Shown here: piece after piece, positions 10,122-21,446 of the stretch
Layout of the letters: each line of letters begins with the position of its first letter
Position numbering within the stretch: position 1 is the first letter of the stretch
Assembly (NCBI GenBank): GCA_945267035.1
Contig: CALYOS010000002.1
Span: forward strand, 56,693-120,692
Direction of reading: 5' to 3'
From: an uncultured Neisseriaceae bacterium
GTDB lineage: Bacteria > Pseudomonadota > Gammaproteobacteria > Burkholderiales > Neisseriaceae
Length of the DNA: 64,000 nucleotides
The notes under the pieces: model-generated
What the model saw: only the letters and a program-made list of their open reading frames with translations
Told to the model about the DNA's origin: nothing
Database searches by the model: none
Made by a program: the position numbers and the translations under genes

Positions 10122-11621
10122 ATGAATAACAACGATATACCGTTGCCAAAGGATATTGAGCGCCCGACAGAAACTGTTTTAGTCAACATCACCCCTCAGG
10201 AAACCAGAGTAGCTGTATTAGAAGAGAATACCTTATGTGAAATCCATATTGAACGCAATGAAGGGCACGGATTAGTAGGTAATATCTATCTTGGTATCGT
10301 ACGTCGCGTCCTTCCCGGAATGCAAAGTGCATTTATCGATATTGGACTTGAGCGTGCAGCATTTCTTCATATAGTAGATGTTCTTGAACAGCGTCAAAAC
10401 CCCGATCAGCCACAACGGATTGAACGCATGCTGTTCGAAGGGCAATCTATTTTAGTGCAGGTCATTAAAGATCCGATAAATACCAAGGGAGCCCGATTAT
10501 CCACCCAAATTTCACTGGCTGGCCGTTTTCTGGTTTACCTACCCCAAGATCAACACATAGGTATTTCACAACGCATTGAAGATGAAGATGAAAGAAATCA
10601 GCTTCGTGAGCGATTAGAAAATCTACTCCCAGCAGATAACCACCAAGGCTTCATTATCCGTACCAGTGCTGAAACAGCCACAGACTGTGAACTAGAGGCT
10701 GACATTAGCTATCTGACAAAACGATGGCAAAATATACTTTACCTTTCTCGTACCAGCCCTCCAGAGACATTGTTATATCAGGATTTACCTCTTAGTTTAC
10801 GGGTATTACGTGATATGTACAGCGATAACATCGATCATATTTATGTGGATTCAACCATGAACTATGAGCGGATGTTGGATTTTGCTAATCAATATGCACA
10901 AGGTGCAGCAGACAAGCTCGTTTTATTTCAGCAAGATTGCCCATTATTTGAAAAACATGATATTGAGTCAAAAATCAATCAAGCTCTACAGCCTCGCGTA
11001 AATCTTAACTTTGGTGGTTACATTCTGATTGAATCCACCGAGGCCATGACAACCATAGATGTGAATACTGGAGGATTTGTTGGCGCACGGAATTTTGAAG
11101 ATACTATCTTCAAAACTAACCTAGAAGCTTGCCATGTCATCGCTCGAGAACTTCGATTACGCAATTTAGGCGGTATTATCATTATTGATTTTATTGACAT
11201 GCTCAATGAAACTCATCAGCAACAAATTTTGGCTGAGTTGGCACAGGCTTTGGCCTATGACAGAACACGGGTTACCTTAAATGGGTTTACCAGCCTGGGA
11301 TTGATTGAGCTAACGCGCAAACGCACTCGAGAGAACCTGACACAGATTCTGTGTGAACCTTGTCCAGTTTGTCAGGGACGAGGTAGACTAAAAACCGCCC
11401 AAACAGTTTGCTATGAAATTCAACGTGAAATTATTCGTGAAGCACGACGGATTGATGCACCAGAATTCCGTATTTTAGCAGCGCCTAGTGTCATTGATCT
11501 GTTTATTGATGAAGAGGCGGTATCTTTATCTATGCTAAGCAAATTTATCGGCAAACCCATATCTCTTGCCGTTGAAACAACGTATAACCAAGAACAATAT
11601 GATATAGTTCTGCAAATGTAA
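10122..11621 (+). CDS. rng: Ribonuclease G
   Basis: Endoribonuclease of the RNase E/G family, maturing the 5' end of 16S rRNA and contributing to mRNA turnover. At 499 aa it has the catalytic core only, without the disordered tail of RNase E encoded at the left end of the window. The S1-like region is near residues 40-125 (GNIYLGIVRRVLPGMQSAFIDIG). The metal-binding acidic residues are in TTIDVNTGGFVG and GGIIIIDFIDM, and the zinc-link is CPVCQGRGR. It lies 22 bp upstream of cysE on the same strand, so the two may be cotranscribed. In other Neisseriaceae rng usually follows maf; here maf is 18 kb away. Confidence 0.93.
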   Translation: MNNNDIPLPKDIERPTETVLVNITPQETRVAVLEENTLCEIHIERNEGHGLVGNIYLGIVRRVLPGMQSAFIDIGLERAAFLHIVDVLEQRQNPDQPQRIERMLFEGQSILVQVIKDPINTKGARLSTQISLAGRFLVYLPQDQHIGISQRIEDEDERNQLRERLENLLPADNHQGFIIRTSAETATDCELEADISYLTKRWQNILYLSRTSPPETLLYQDLPLSLRVLRDMYSDNIDHIYVDSTMNYERMLDFANQYAQGAADKLVLFQQDCPLFEKHDIESKINQALQPRVNLNFGGYILIESTEAMTTIDVNTGGFVGARNFEDTIFKTNLEACHVIARELRLRNLGGIIIIDFIDMLNETHQQQILAELAQALAYDRTRVTLNGFTSLGLIELTRKRTRENLTQILCEPCPVCQGRGRLKTAQTVCYEIQREIIREARRIDAPEFRILAAPSVIDLFIDEEAVSLSMLSKFIGKPISLAVETTYNQEQYDIVLQM

Positions 11622-11643
11622 CTGATCAATTAAAAATAGCCGC

Positions 11644-12438
11644 ATGAATCTACTTAATACTTTGCAAGCAGATAGCCTTTGGCAGACCATTCGCAGTGAA
11701 ACGGAAGCAGCAGTCAGTAATGAACCCATTTTGGCCAGTTTTCTGCATCTTACCGTTTTACGGCATAAGAGTTTTGCGCACATGCTGGCATTTCATTTAT
11801 CATCCAAGATGTCCAGTGCAGTCATGGATGCACGAGCATTATTTGAGATTTATCTGGAAGCACTACAGCAGGATACGTCCATTTTAAATGCTGCACTGGC
11901 TGATATCGTAGCCTACTACCAACGTGACCCAGCCTGCGAAACTTATTCCCTCCCCTTGCTCTATTACAAAGGCTTTCATGCCATTCAAACTCACCGCATC
12001 AACCATTGGTTATGGCAACAGCAACGCCACACTTTAGCCTATTTTCTACAAAACCGTGCCTCCGAGGTATTGGGAGTGGATATTCATCCGGCTGCTTCTT
12101 TAGGTTATGGGATCATGATTGATCATGGTACAGGCGTGGTAATTGGTGAAACGGCCATCCTCGGCAATAATATTTCGTTGCTTCATGGCGTCACCTTGGG
12201 TGGATCTGGCAAACAAAGTGGCGATCGTCACCCGAAAATCAGCGATGGCGTCATGATCGGTGCTAATGCTTCTGTATTAGGAAATATCCGCGTTCATACA
12301 TGTGCCAAAATCGGCGCAGGCAGTGTCGTAGTTGAAGATGTTCCAGAATATTCAACCGTAGTTGGGGTACCGGCAAAAGTCATTAGTAAAGATGTGAAAT
12401 GTGAAACTCCTGCTCAAGAAATGGATCAACGGATTTAA
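11644..12438 (+). CDS. cysE: Serine O-acetyltransferase
   Basis: Transfers acetyl from acetyl-CoA to L-serine, the first step of cysteine synthesis in the cytoplasm. The 264-aa protein has the alpha-helical N-terminal domain (residues 1 to about 140) and then a left-handed beta-helix of hexapeptide repeats. Family motifs present are DIHPAASLGYGIMIDHGTG, GVVIGETAILGNN and HGVTLGGSGKQSGDRHPK, including the catalytic His/Asp pair. It starts 22 bp after rng. cysB, a regulator of sulfur assimilation, lies 7 kb downstream. Feedback inhibition by cysteine is typical of the family but cannot be read from the sequence. Confidence 0.95.
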   Translation: MNLLNTLQADSLWQTIRSETEAAVSNEPILASFLHLTVLRHKSFAHMLAFHLSSKMSSAVMDARALFEIYLEALQQDTSILNAALADIVAYYQRDPACETYSLPLLYYKGFHAIQTHRINHWLWQQQRHTLAYFLQNRASEVLGVDIHPAASLGYGIMIDHGTGVVIGETAILGNNISLLHGVTLGGSGKQSGDRHPKISDGVMIGANASVLGNIRVHTCAKIGAGSVVVEDVPEYSTVVGVPAKVISKDVKCETPAQEMDQRI

Positions 12439-13146
12439 TTAAAATCATCCAATTATTGAAGGCATTTTATTATTATTTAACACTGATCCTAATTAAATAA
12501 AATCATGATTTTAAATATTTTTGGTTTTTTAGTGAGACCTAATCCGACACTTGTACACTGTTTACTTTAAAATCAAATTTAATAGGATTAAGGGTAAAAA
12601 TAACATTTAACCTCATTATTTCAATAGTTTAAAATAAATTATTTTCCACTAAAAACTCAGCAGAAATGAACTCAGGGGAATTTGTGCAAAAAATTTCATA
12701 ATAAATTTAGAAGACAGACAAAACATCTGCCAAAAATTGACTACTAGTACCATCAATCACATTTTCAATGGTGTGGATGCCTAAGATAATAATAAGCAAT
12801 GCACACAACCACAGTAAACCGTCATTAAACTAATTTTTTAAATTTATTATATAAATTCGATAAATTGATGGAACAAATCATCTATGCACATTCTATGATA
12901 TGCCAATAATTAGTTACATGTCTAAGATGGTGTAATAGGCTATAACTATTTTTTCCCTTAAACCATAGATTGAGCAAGATTGGTCATAATCCATGTATCA
13001 ATAAGACTACTTTAAAATATAGTATTAATTGAAAAGGGGGTTTGAATCGTGAAGGTAATGTATAAAAAAACTTAAAATATTCGGCAATCAATAGAACCAA
13101 ATGAAGAGAGTGTATTTTAAGATATCAAACGGAGAAAATTAAAAAT
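12439..13146. other. Non-coding region with a possible membrane-protein relic
   Basis: About 700 bp with no intact gene. On the minus strand 12717-12829 reads as a short open stretch with a hydrophobic helix (LLWLCALLIIILG), then IENVIDGTSS and a stop. It is bounded upstream by an in-frame TAG and has no start codon. This may be the surviving C-terminus of a small membrane protein or chance. The rest shows nothing. Confidence 0.25.
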
Positions 13147-13171
13147 CGCAAATTCTGAAAAAGAATTTGCG
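13147..13171 (-). terminator. Terminator of tRNA-Met
   Basis: CGCAAATTCT and AGAATTTGCG form a 10-bp stem with a 5-nt loop, beginning 6 bp beyond the tRNA 3' end. On the minus strand it is followed by ATTTTTAATTTT. Confidence 0.8.
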
Positions 13172-13177
13172 AAAATA

Positions 13178-13254
13178 TGGTGGCGAATCAGGGATTCGAA
13201 CCCCGGACACAAGGATTATGATTCCTCTGCTCTAACCGACTGAGCTAATTCGCC
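13178..13254 (-). tRNA. tRNA-Met (CAT), elongator type
   Basis: The 77-nt cloverleaf includes an encoded CCA. Acceptor stem GGCGAAT/ATTCGCC, D stem GCTC/GAGC, anticodon stem GAGGA/TCCTT with loop ATCATAA giving anticodon CAT, and T-loop TTCGAAT. It starts with a paired G1-C72, so it is not the initiator. The anticodon arm resembles the elongator tRNA-Met of other Betaproteobacteria. A lysidine-modified tRNA-Ile(CAT) is the alternative and cannot be fully excluded by eye. Confidence 0.9.
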
Positions 13255-13279
13255 ATGTCTCGTCTTTAAGAGAGAGGGC

Positions 13280-13307
13280 ATTATACAATATTTTGATATT
13301 CCTGCAA
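13280..13307 (-). promoter_or_regulatory. Promoter of tRNA-Met
   Basis: On the minus strand TTGCAG (13302-13307), a 16-bp spacer and TATAAT (13280-13285), about 25 bp before the tRNA. Confidence 0.7.
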
Positions 13308-13491
13308 GCTTATTTTGTGATTAATATTTAATTATATGATTTTTATTCATATTTTATTTACAAATAGGTCAGATTTGTTTTTTATCGCTTCACCGGCTTC
13401 CTATAAATACCTTTATTATTCGCCATGGGTATTCATGCGCTTTGTGGTACAATTGCGCCATTTTGTATTAAGCCAAATTCTAAGGAATATC

Positions 13492-14583
13492 ATGAGTTTG
13501 AAATGTGGTATCGTTGGTTTACCCAATGTGGGCAAATCTACCCTCTTTAACGCCCTCACTCAGTCAGGTATTGAGGCAGCTAATTATCCGTTTTGTACTA
13601 TCGAGCCAAATGTAGGCATCGTTGAAGTACCAGATGTACGAATGGAAGCATTGTCCAAGATTGTTAATCCAAAAAGAACTCAGCCTGCAATTGTTGAGTT
13701 TGTTGATATTGCTGGTTTAGTAGCTGGAGCCAGCAAAGGAGAAGGTTTGGGTAATCAGTTTCTGGCCAATATTCGTGAAACAGATGCAATTGTGAATGTG
13801 GTGCGCTGTTTTGATGATGAAAACATTGTGCACGTATCTGGAAAAGTTGATCCGATTGCAGATATTGAAGTGATTGGCACGGAGCTGGCTTTAGCCGACT
13901 TAGCCAGTGTAGAAAAAGCCATTATCCGTGAAGGAAAACGTGCAAAATCTGGTGATAAGGAAGCGCAGAAGCTGGTTGCCATACTCGAACGTTTGCAGCA
14001 ACATTTATTAGAAGGTAAACCAGTACGTGCAGCTAATCTCGATCAGGATGAAATCAATCTAATCAAGCCACTCTGTCTACTTACTGTTAAACCCGCCATG
14101 TATGTGGCTAATGTTGCTGAAAATGGTTTTGACAATAATCCACATTTACAACGCCTACAAGAATTAGCGGCTCGAGAAAATGCACCGGTTGTGGCTTTAT
14201 GTGCGGCAATGGAAAGTGAAATAGCTGATTTGGATGAGGCCGACAAAGCTGAATTTTTACAAGAAATGGGCTTAGAAGAACCTGGTTTAAACCGGCTAAT
14301 TCGTGCTGGATATGATCTACTGGGTCTGCAAACTTATTTTACCGCCGGGGTACAGGAAGTCAGAGCGTGGACCATTCATAAAGGGGATACTGCCCCACAG
14401 GCCGCTGGTGTGATACATACAGATTTTGAACGGGGATTTATCCGCGCCCAAGTCATCTCATATGATGATTTTATTGCGCTAGGTGGCGAAGCTAAAGCCA
14501 AAGAAGCTGGTAAAATGCGCGCAGAGGGCAAAGATTATGTCGTGCAAGATGGTGATGTTATTCATTTCTTGTTTAATGTCTAA
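13492..14583 (+). CDS. ychF: Ribosome-associated ATPase/GTPase YchF
   Basis: Conserved P-loop protein of the Obg family (OLA1 in eukaryotes) that binds ribosomes and prefers ATP. The 363-aa product begins [18 protein letters not shown], with the P-loop at residues about 8-16, the G3-type DIAGLV motif, and the C-terminal TGS-like domain (about residues 280-363) ending in DVIHFLFNV. The frame is open 156 nt further upstream, but the ATG at 13492 is preceded by AAGGAA and matches the invariant family start, so I reject the longer form. A terminator follows at 14601. Confidence 0.95.
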   Translation: MSLKCGIVGLPNVGKSTLFNALTQSGIEAANYPFCTIEPNVGIVEVPDVRMEALSKIVNPKRTQPAIVEFVDIAGLVAGASKGEGLGNQFLANIRETDAIVNVVRCFDDENIVHVSGKVDPIADIEVIGTELALADLASVEKAIIREGKRAKSGDKEAQKLVAILERLQQHLLEGKPVRAANLDQDEINLIKPLCLLTVKPAMYVANVAENGFDNNPHLQRLQELAARENAPVVALCAAMESEIADLDEADKAEFLQEMGLEEPGLNRLIRAGYDLLGLQTYFTAGVQEVRAWTIHKGDTAPQAAGVIHTDFERGFIRAQVISYDDFIALGGEAKAKEAGKMRAEGKDYVVQDGDVIHFLFNV

Positions 14584-14600
14584 ATAAGCATTTTCGTTTA

Positions 14601-14633
14601 AGGCAACAGTATAGATATCGCTGTTGCTTTTTT
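14601..14633 (+). terminator. Terminator of ychF
   Basis: GCAACAG (14603-14609) and CTGTTGC (14621-14627) form a stem with an 11-nt loop followed by six T residues, 20 nt after the ychF stop. Confidence 0.8.
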
Positions 14634-14982
14634 ACTTGGCTAGTTTCTAAGGATTTTGTTTCAAGCCATCTTTTTGTTATTGCCTTGATTTGCAACCACA
14701 ATGTCTTAACTTTAGGCTTAGGAATAAATATATTTTAGGTTATTAGCCATAGCTAATATCAAAATGGCCGTGTGTCATCAAGTTATGATGCAGCCACCGG
14801 CTGCATTAGCGCACAATTCGTGTAAAATAATGCGCGAGTATTGTTTTAATTTCAGAATTGTGCTGATTAAGTTTAATGAGATCAGCAGCTGCAGATCAAG
14901 GCGGTATTAATATCTGTTAGCACGAAGATTAGGATAGCTTCCTAGTCCCTATTAATTTATATAGAGAATACAAAGTTTAATC
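14634..14982 (+). promoter_or_regulatory. Upstream region of tyrS with several hairpins
   Basis: No ORF. Two inverted repeats stand out. ATGCAGCC-ACC-GGCTGCAT at 14788-14806 is a perfect 8-bp stem. TGCTGAT (14861-14867) and ATCAGCA (14881-14887) form a 7-bp stem. GCGCA/TGCGC arms flank a TAAAAT box near 14823-14828, which may be a -10 element. A T-box leader would not be expected in this group. Function unknown. Confidence 0.35.
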
Positions 14983-16248
14983 ATGATTAGTGTTATCCAC
15001 GATTTACAGCAGCGTGGTTTAATCGCCCAAACGACCGATGCCAATGCACTTGATAATCTATTGAATGAACAAAAAATCACACTGTATTGCGGGTTTGACC
15101 CTACAGCCGATAGTTTACATATTGGCCATTTATTACCTATTCTGGTGTTACGTCGCTTTCAGCTAAAAGGCCACACTCCAATTGCTTTGGTGGGCGGCGC
15201 AACTGGTTTGATTGGCGATCCAAGTTTTAAAGCTCAAGAACGCTCACTCAATACCTTGGAGACTGTACAGGATTGGGTAAGCAAAATACGTGCCCAACTC
15301 GAGCCATTTTTAAGTTTTAGTGGTGAAAATGCTGCCATCATGGCGAATAATTATGATTGGTTTGGCGGCATGAATTGTTTGGACTTTCTTCGCGACATTG
15401 GCAAACATTTTTCTGTTAACAGCATGTTGAATAAGGAATCTGTAAAACAAAGATTAAGCCGCGATGATGTTGGCATTTCTTTCACTGAGTTCGCTTATGC
15501 ATTGCTACAAGGTTATGATTTTGCTCAGTTGCACCAGCGTCATGGTGCTGTATTACAGATCGGAGGTTCTGATCAATGGGGCAACATCACCGGTGGTATA
15601 GATTTAACTCGACGCTTGCATCAGGCTTCGGTCTATGGCTTAACCTTGCCATTAGTGACTAAAGCTGATGGTACTAAATTTGGAAAAACTGAAGGTGGTG
15701 CAGTATGGCTCAGTGCGCATAAAACCTCTCCCTATCAGTTCTATCAGTTTTGGCTCAAAGTAGCGGATGCTGACGTCTATAAGTTCCTTCGATATTTCAC
15801 TTTCCTCAGTATTGCCGAGATTGATGCGATTGAACAACATGATCTGAACAGTGGTAGCAAACCAGAAGCACAACGTATTTTAGCTGAAGAGATGACTCGA
15901 TTGATTCATGGTGAAGAAGCATTGGCCGCTGCACAGCGTATTTCTGCCTGTCTTTTCTCGGAAGATCAAAGCGCATTGACTGACAGTGACTTTCAGCAAT
16001 TATCGCTCGATGGTCTGCCAACATTCAAAGTGACTGGATCAACGAATATTGTGCAAGCGCTCACTACTGCTCAATTGGCTAAATCCAATAATGAGGCACG
16101 CGGATTTATCAGTCAGGGTGCAGTGATGGTCAATGGTCAGAAAATTGATAGTGCAGATTATGTTTTCGATGACAAAGATAAACGATTCGGACAATTCACT
16201 ATTTTGCGTCGAGGTAAACGCAACCATGCCTTGTTAATATGGCAATGA
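14983..16248 (+). CDS. tyrS: Tyrosyl-tRNA synthetase
   Basis: Class I synthetase charging tRNA-Tyr. The 421-aa protein has the bacterial TyrRS arrangement: Rossmann catalytic domain with [18 protein letters not shown] (HIGH signature at about residues 46-49), the tyrosine-binding region GYDFAQLH and GGSDQWGN, the KMSKS equivalent KFGKT near residue 231, and a C-terminal S4 RNA-binding domain from about residue 355 ([17 protein letters not shown]). It lies 45 bp upstream of argG on the same strand and may be cotranscribed with it. Confidence 0.96.
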   Translation: MISVIHDLQQRGLIAQTTDANALDNLLNEQKITLYCGFDPTADSLHIGHLLPILVLRRFQLKGHTPIALVGGATGLIGDPSFKAQERSLNTLETVQDWVSKIRAQLEPFLSFSGENAAIMANNYDWFGGMNCLDFLRDIGKHFSVNSMLNKESVKQRLSRDDVGISFTEFAYALLQGYDFAQLHQRHGAVLQIGGSDQWGNITGGIDLTRRLHQASVYGLTLPLVTKADGTKFGKTEGGAVWLSAHKTSPYQFYQFWLKVADADVYKFLRYFTFLSIAEIDAIEQHDLNSGSKPEAQRILAEEMTRLIHGEEALAAAQRISACLFSEDQSALTDSDFQQLSLDGLPTFKVTGSTNIVQALTTAQLAKSNNEARGFISQGAVMVNGQKIDSADYVFDDKDKRFGQFTILRRGKRNHALLIWQ

Positions 16249-17637
<1,389 letters not shown>

Positions 17638-17723
17638 ACATGACATGTTCGAAATGCTCTAGAAATGAAAGTGGTTAACTTGAAAATATAACTCATTGAT
17701 AAGATACCATGTTCATATCGGCT

Positions 17724-17755
17724 AAATGCTTAGTTTTTTAAACTAAGCATTTTTT
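17724..17755 (+). terminator. Terminator downstream of argG
   Basis: AAATGCTTAGTTT (17724-17736), loop TTT, AAACTAAGCATTT (17740-17752), then TTT. The 13-bp stem starts 87 nt after the argG stop. The A and T flanks make it potentially bidirectional. Confidence 0.8.
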
Positions 17756-18227
17756 GTTACCATGTAGATATTTTGAAAGATTGATTAACGGCTATTAAGA
17801 GATCAATATTAGGAATTTGCCAGATTATTTAGTGTAGGCTATAACGTTTCGAATTAGCGGAAGCTATTGCAATTCAATATCTTTTGCTCATTAACTTTAT
17901 CGAAAGTTTAGCGCTATTGATTTTATCTTTGATGATTAATAGTAAGTCTAGTTTTTATATCAAATAACCCTAATTACACTGTTACAATAAATAATTTTTA
18001 ATTGAACTCAACTAAGATTTTTAAAATACCTGATTTGTTGTTAGTTGTTTACAATATATAATTTGAATCTTTTCTAATGATACTTATTGCCTAATCTGTA
18101 ATAGTTTCTTTAATTAATCTCTTTCTTACAATCAAAATAGGTATAGATAACTTAATCGGATGCTACCAGCCAATCTTAATCACATTAGATCCAAATTATC
18201 AATACCAGCAAGGCATATCGAACAATA
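17756..18227. other. Non-coding region between argG and the OmpA-like gene
   Basis: About 470 bp between two terminators of convergent genes. AT-rich, with no ORF, repeat or RNA gene that I can support. Confidence 0.4.
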
Positions 18228-18253
18228 AAAAACCCTGCTTACGCAGGGTTTTT
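18228..18253 (-). terminator. Terminator of the RmpM-like gene (bidirectional shape)
   Basis: AAAAACCCTGC, loop TTAC, GCAGGGTTTTT: an 11-bp symmetrical stem 15 nt beyond the stop codon, with A and T tracts on both sides. Confidence 0.9.
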
Positions 18254-18268
18254 AGATAATTTGAGTGA

Positions 18269-18988
18269 TTAATTTACTCGTACCAAACTACGGATTTTCA
18301 CATCAACGCGACGATCAGGTGCGATACATTCGATCAGAGCAGCACGTTTCTTAGCTGCAGAAACTTTTTTACCTAAACGTGCAACTTCGGACTGACAAGT
18401 GTGGGTCATGCGAGCTTCAGATTTACCCATACCAACTGCTGAAATTTTTTCTGCTGGCACACCTTTTGATACTAAGTAATTAGCCACAGCTTGAGCACGG
18501 CGTTCAGATAAAGTTTTGTTGTAGGCATCTGAACCTTTAAAGTCTGTGTGACCTTCAATACGTGCACTAATTACTTTACTGTTAGATAGACGCGCAGCCA
18601 ACTGATTTAAAGTATCAACTGCTTCGTTACGCAAGGTGAATTTATCAAATCCAAATAAGAAGTTTGCAGATAAAGAAACATTTTCAACTTTTTCAATTTC
18701 TACAACTTGTGCTGGAGCATCTGGGTGAGCACAATTATTGCCCAGTGTTGGTTCAACATCTTGGTTAAAACCATTTTTCCAACATTCAGGAGTACCGTCT
18801 GCTGCTTTAGCACCAGTTACGACAATCTCACCAGTACCAGTTCTTGGGCTAGAACTTGTGGTATAACCATTGTATTTACCACTTGGCTCACCGGTCCAAT
18901 CGGCTCCCGGTACAACACCATTGGCAAAAGCGGCAGTTGAAGCAGCCATAGCAACGATCAATGCGCTCAATTTTAGCTGTTTGGTCAT
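18269..18988 (-). CDS. RmpM-like outer membrane protein with OmpA peptidoglycan-binding domain
   Basis: 239-aa exported protein resembling neisserial class 4 protein RmpM, which ties porin complexes to peptidoglycan. A signal peptide ([17 protein letters not shown]) ends at the AFA/N junction near residue 22. Residues about 105-235 form an OmpA-like domain with [14 protein letters not shown], the peptidoglycan-binding [10 protein letters not shown] and [13 protein letters not shown], and DRRVDVKI. No beta-barrel domain is present. Two Cys pairs are visible: one in the N-terminal linker, and one late in the domain ([13 protein letters not shown]), like the disulfide of OmpA domains. A strong promoter lies 124 bp upstream and a terminator follows, so it is likely a highly expressed single gene. 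Confidence 0.88.
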   Translation of the reverse strand: MTKQLKLSALIVAMAASTAAFANGVVPGADWTGEPSGKYNGYTTSSSPRTGTGEIVVTGAKAADGTPECWKNGFNQDVEPTLGNNCAHPDAPAQVVEIEKVENVSLSANFLFGFDKFTLRNEAVDTLNQLAARLSNSKVISARIEGHTDFKGSDAYNKTLSERRAQAVANYLVSKGVPAEKISAVGMGKSEARMTHTCQSEVARLGKKVSAAKKRAALIECIAPDRRVDVKIRSLVRVN

Positions 18989-19111
18989 GTTATTCCCTCA
19001 TCAAAAAATTTGTTATGTGTTGAATTAGTTCATAAATACACTGCATCAAAACACAAATACCATTTACAGGCCGCTCAAACCGGGCGGGTAGCTTGGTAAA
19101 TCAGGTCTATA

Positions 19112-19140
19112 CTATAAGAAACCACAGTATAAACTGTCAA
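19112..19140 (-). promoter_or_regulatory. Strong promoter of the RmpM-like gene
   Basis: TTGACA (19135-19140), 17-bp spacer, TTATAG (19112-19117) on the minus strand. This leaves a 5' leader of about 115 nt before the ATG at 18988. Confidence 0.7.
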
Positions 19141-19459
19141 TATCTAAACCACCAAGGCGAAGCTGCTAGACGACCCGCTTCCTAATATTGAATCATGCCT
19201 AAAAAATAAAGCTATGTCACTTATTTACAACTAAAACCTTAAGTTTAGCTTTAATTAGTTGTACAAAAACAACAAGAAAAGCTTGAATAAACTGGCTATT
19301 TATCTTTCTTGAATGATGAATTTGTTTAGTTTTATTTCTTGCCGATATGTTATCTGGCATGGTAAAAAAGTTAAGTTTTGATGCTGAATAGCTGAACATT
19401 TTGTTGTATTTGAGCGACAAAATTTAACTTCTCCCGTCATTGAAAGAGACTGAATCTAT
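19141..19459. other. Divergent intergenic region between the RmpM-like gene and cysB
   Basis: About 320 bp of AT-rich sequence. An open frame of 67 codons on the minus strand lacks coding character. It presumably carries the cysB promoter, which I could not fix. Confidence 0.35.
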
Positions 19460-20410
19460 ATGAAATTACAACAGCTAAGATATGCGGTTGAAGTATATCG
19501 CCAAAACCTGAATATATCCGATGCTGCAGAAGCTTTATTTACCTCTCAGCCGGGTATTTCGAAACAAATCCGTATGCTGGAAGATGAATTAGGCGTTCCT
19601 TTGTTTACCCGTCATGGTAAGCGGATTGTAGCGGTTACCGCACCTGGTAGAATCGTTCTGGACACCGCTGAGCGTATTTTACGCGAAGTTCAAAAGATAA
19701 AGCGCATCGGTACTGAATTTGCAGATCAGGAAATCGGTTCTCTGACGATTGCCACAACGCACACGCAAGCAAGGTATGTATTACCTAGGGTGATCAAATC
19801 TTTTGCAGCTCAATATCCTTCGGTACAGCTTAATATCTTGCCTGCATCTTCCAAAGCCTTGATTCAACTTGTTCTCAATGGTGAAGTGGATTTCGCGATT
19901 GGTGCAGAAATGATTGCAGAACATCCTGAACTACATAAACTAAGCTGTTTTGCGTGGAATCGCAGTATTATTGTTCCAGATGCTCATCCTTTATTGTCTT
20001 TGAATCGCCCGCTACAACTGACTGATATCTCTGCTTACCCATTAATCACTTACGATTATGCTTTGGAAGAGTATTCTGATGTTGCACGCGCTTTTGCTCA
20101 GGGTGAAGGAGAACCACCGCAAATTGTTCTAACTTCACCCGATGCAGAGGTGATCAAAGCCAATGTTTTAAACGGTTTAGGCATTGGTCTTACCGCTACA
20201 ATGGCCTTTGATCTACAACGTGATCAAGGACTACAACAGATTAGTGCAGAACATTTGTTCGAACCAGCATTCTCCCAGATTATTCTCAGAAAAGATGCCT
20301 ATTTATGCGGGTTTGCCTATGAATTTATGGCTTTATTTGCACCAATGTTGACTAGAAGCAGGATTGAATCTGTCTTGTATGGGAACTTTGACGAAGATTT
20401 TTCCATCTAA
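19460..20410 (+). CDS. cysB: CysB-type LysR family regulator
   Basis: Transcription factor likely controlling sulfate/thiosulfate assimilation with an O-acetylserine-type inducer. The 316-aa protein has an N-terminal winged helix (residues 1-60: MKLQQLRYAVEVYRQNLNIS, SQPGISKQIRMLEDELG) and an effector domain with TTHTQARYVLPRVI (residues about 98-111), a segment shared by CysB and Cbl that contacts sulfate or the inducer. It differs from general LysR proteins in this motif and in YNxDIAIATE-like GEVDFAIGAEM. The inducer precursor is made by CysE, encoded 7 kb upstream. Confidence 0.88.
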   Translation: MKLQQLRYAVEVYRQNLNISDAAEALFTSQPGISKQIRMLEDELGVPLFTRHGKRIVAVTAPGRIVLDTAERILREVQKIKRIGTEFADQEIGSLTIATTHTQARYVLPRVIKSFAAQYPSVQLNILPASSKALIQLVLNGEVDFAIGAEMIAEHPELHKLSCFAWNRSIIVPDAHPLLSLNRPLQLTDISAYPLITYDYALEEYSDVARAFAQGEGEPPQIVLTSPDAEVIKANVLNGLGIGLTATMAFDLQRDQGLQQISAEHLFEPAFSQIILRKDAYLCGFAYEFMALFAPMLTRSRIESVLYGNFDEDFSI

Positions 20411-20640
20411 TGCCGTGTATATGAATTGAATATGTCGTTTTATGATTAAAACAAACATGCCGATTTATTTTGCTGGTTGTTTTAGTTATAAGGTTTAAGC
20501 ACATATGCTTAATATTGCATGAGTTGATTAATATAAGAAAGGGATCATGATTAGTAAAATGGTATTCAACATCATGATTTTTTTATCATGGCTAGACAAT
20601 ATATTTATTTGATAATAGATTTTTTATTAGGATCTTCAAA
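20411..20640. other. Non-coding region after cysB
   Basis: AT-rich sequence with small inverted repeats around ATCATGA near 20545-20590. No gene. Confidence 0.3.
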
Positions 20641-21402
20641 CTATTTTTTTATCATTTGACCTAGTTGTTTTGGATTTATACTCAATCTTTTTAGTATTTC
20701 GAGAATAGCTTTACGGAAAAATTTTAAATTCTCAGGGATTAAAAATACTAGAATCTATACATTTAATATCCTTAAACTATTCTGCTTTCTAATCCACAAA
20801 GTAGTTCTAACATTTCTCGATGAGCAGGATGGTTGAAAAAAAGAGTACTATTCTTATAAAAGTTAAATTGTTTATTATTAATTAAGTGTTAAATTACCTT
20901 GATTTCAATGCAGATAAAAATTACTGGTTCATTTCATCCAAATATTTTGAGATATCAATGGAATCTTTTCATATTTTTGGGATATTTTTTTGCTTTTATT
21001 AGATATTTTTCTAATCTCCAAACCCTATTTTTTATCTATTGAAATATTTTCCAAAATAAATTTATTTGCTTGAGCACTCGCACACTTTTAAACCAAGATG
21101 ATTAAGGGCAAATAAAAATTAACGCTCTGCACATGAATTGTATAAGTTTGATCCTTCAGCTTATATTGTAAATTTAACAATCCTCTCATTTAGATTTAAA
21201 ATGTTCTCAATTTTTTCTGTCTCAAAAAGATGATATATTTTCCTTAATTAAACTTTCTAATGTTTTTTTATGCGGTTTACCTATCACTGTTTTATGAATT
21301 TAGTAAGTTTTTCCGCCAATCTTATTGACTAGCCAGCGCCCACATGCTGTTTTTAACAATGCTTATTTTGATATTCTTCTAAACGCTTGGTTGTTAAATG
21401 GC
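20641..21402 (-). pseudogene. Chain of decayed coding fragments, possible toxin/immunity relics
   Basis: Read on the minus strand, this gap holds consecutive pieces of protein-like sequence broken by stops and frameshifts. From right to left: HLTTKRLEEYQNKH; KIGGKTY, then a stop, then IHKTVIGKPHKKTLESLIKE ending at 21232; MRGLLNLQYKLKDQTYTIHV, then a stop, then KCASAQANKFILENISIDKK; NFYKNSTLFFNHPAHREMLE plus LLCGLESRIV; and IPENLKFFRKAILEILKRLS plus INPKQLGQMIKK ending at 20641. No single frame is intact and I do not recognise a family. The lysine-rich short ending and the setting beside a small secreted protein suggest remains of an accessory cassette. Some pieces may be chance in AT-rich DNA. 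Confidence 0.4.
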
Positions 21403-21446
21403 ATCTTTTCTATAATTATTTATTAAAAATGTTACTGATTCTTCAT

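Noticed and set aside
13178..13254. tRNA-Ile with lysidine-modified CAT anticodon
   Set aside because: The anticodon arm and general shape look closer to elongator tRNA-Met of Betaproteobacteria. Identity elements cannot be fully checked by eye, so confidence is kept below certain.
19217..19420. 67-codon frame on the minus strand between the RmpM-like gene and cysB
   Set aside because: No ribosome site or protein-like pattern, and it lies where the cysB promoter is expected.
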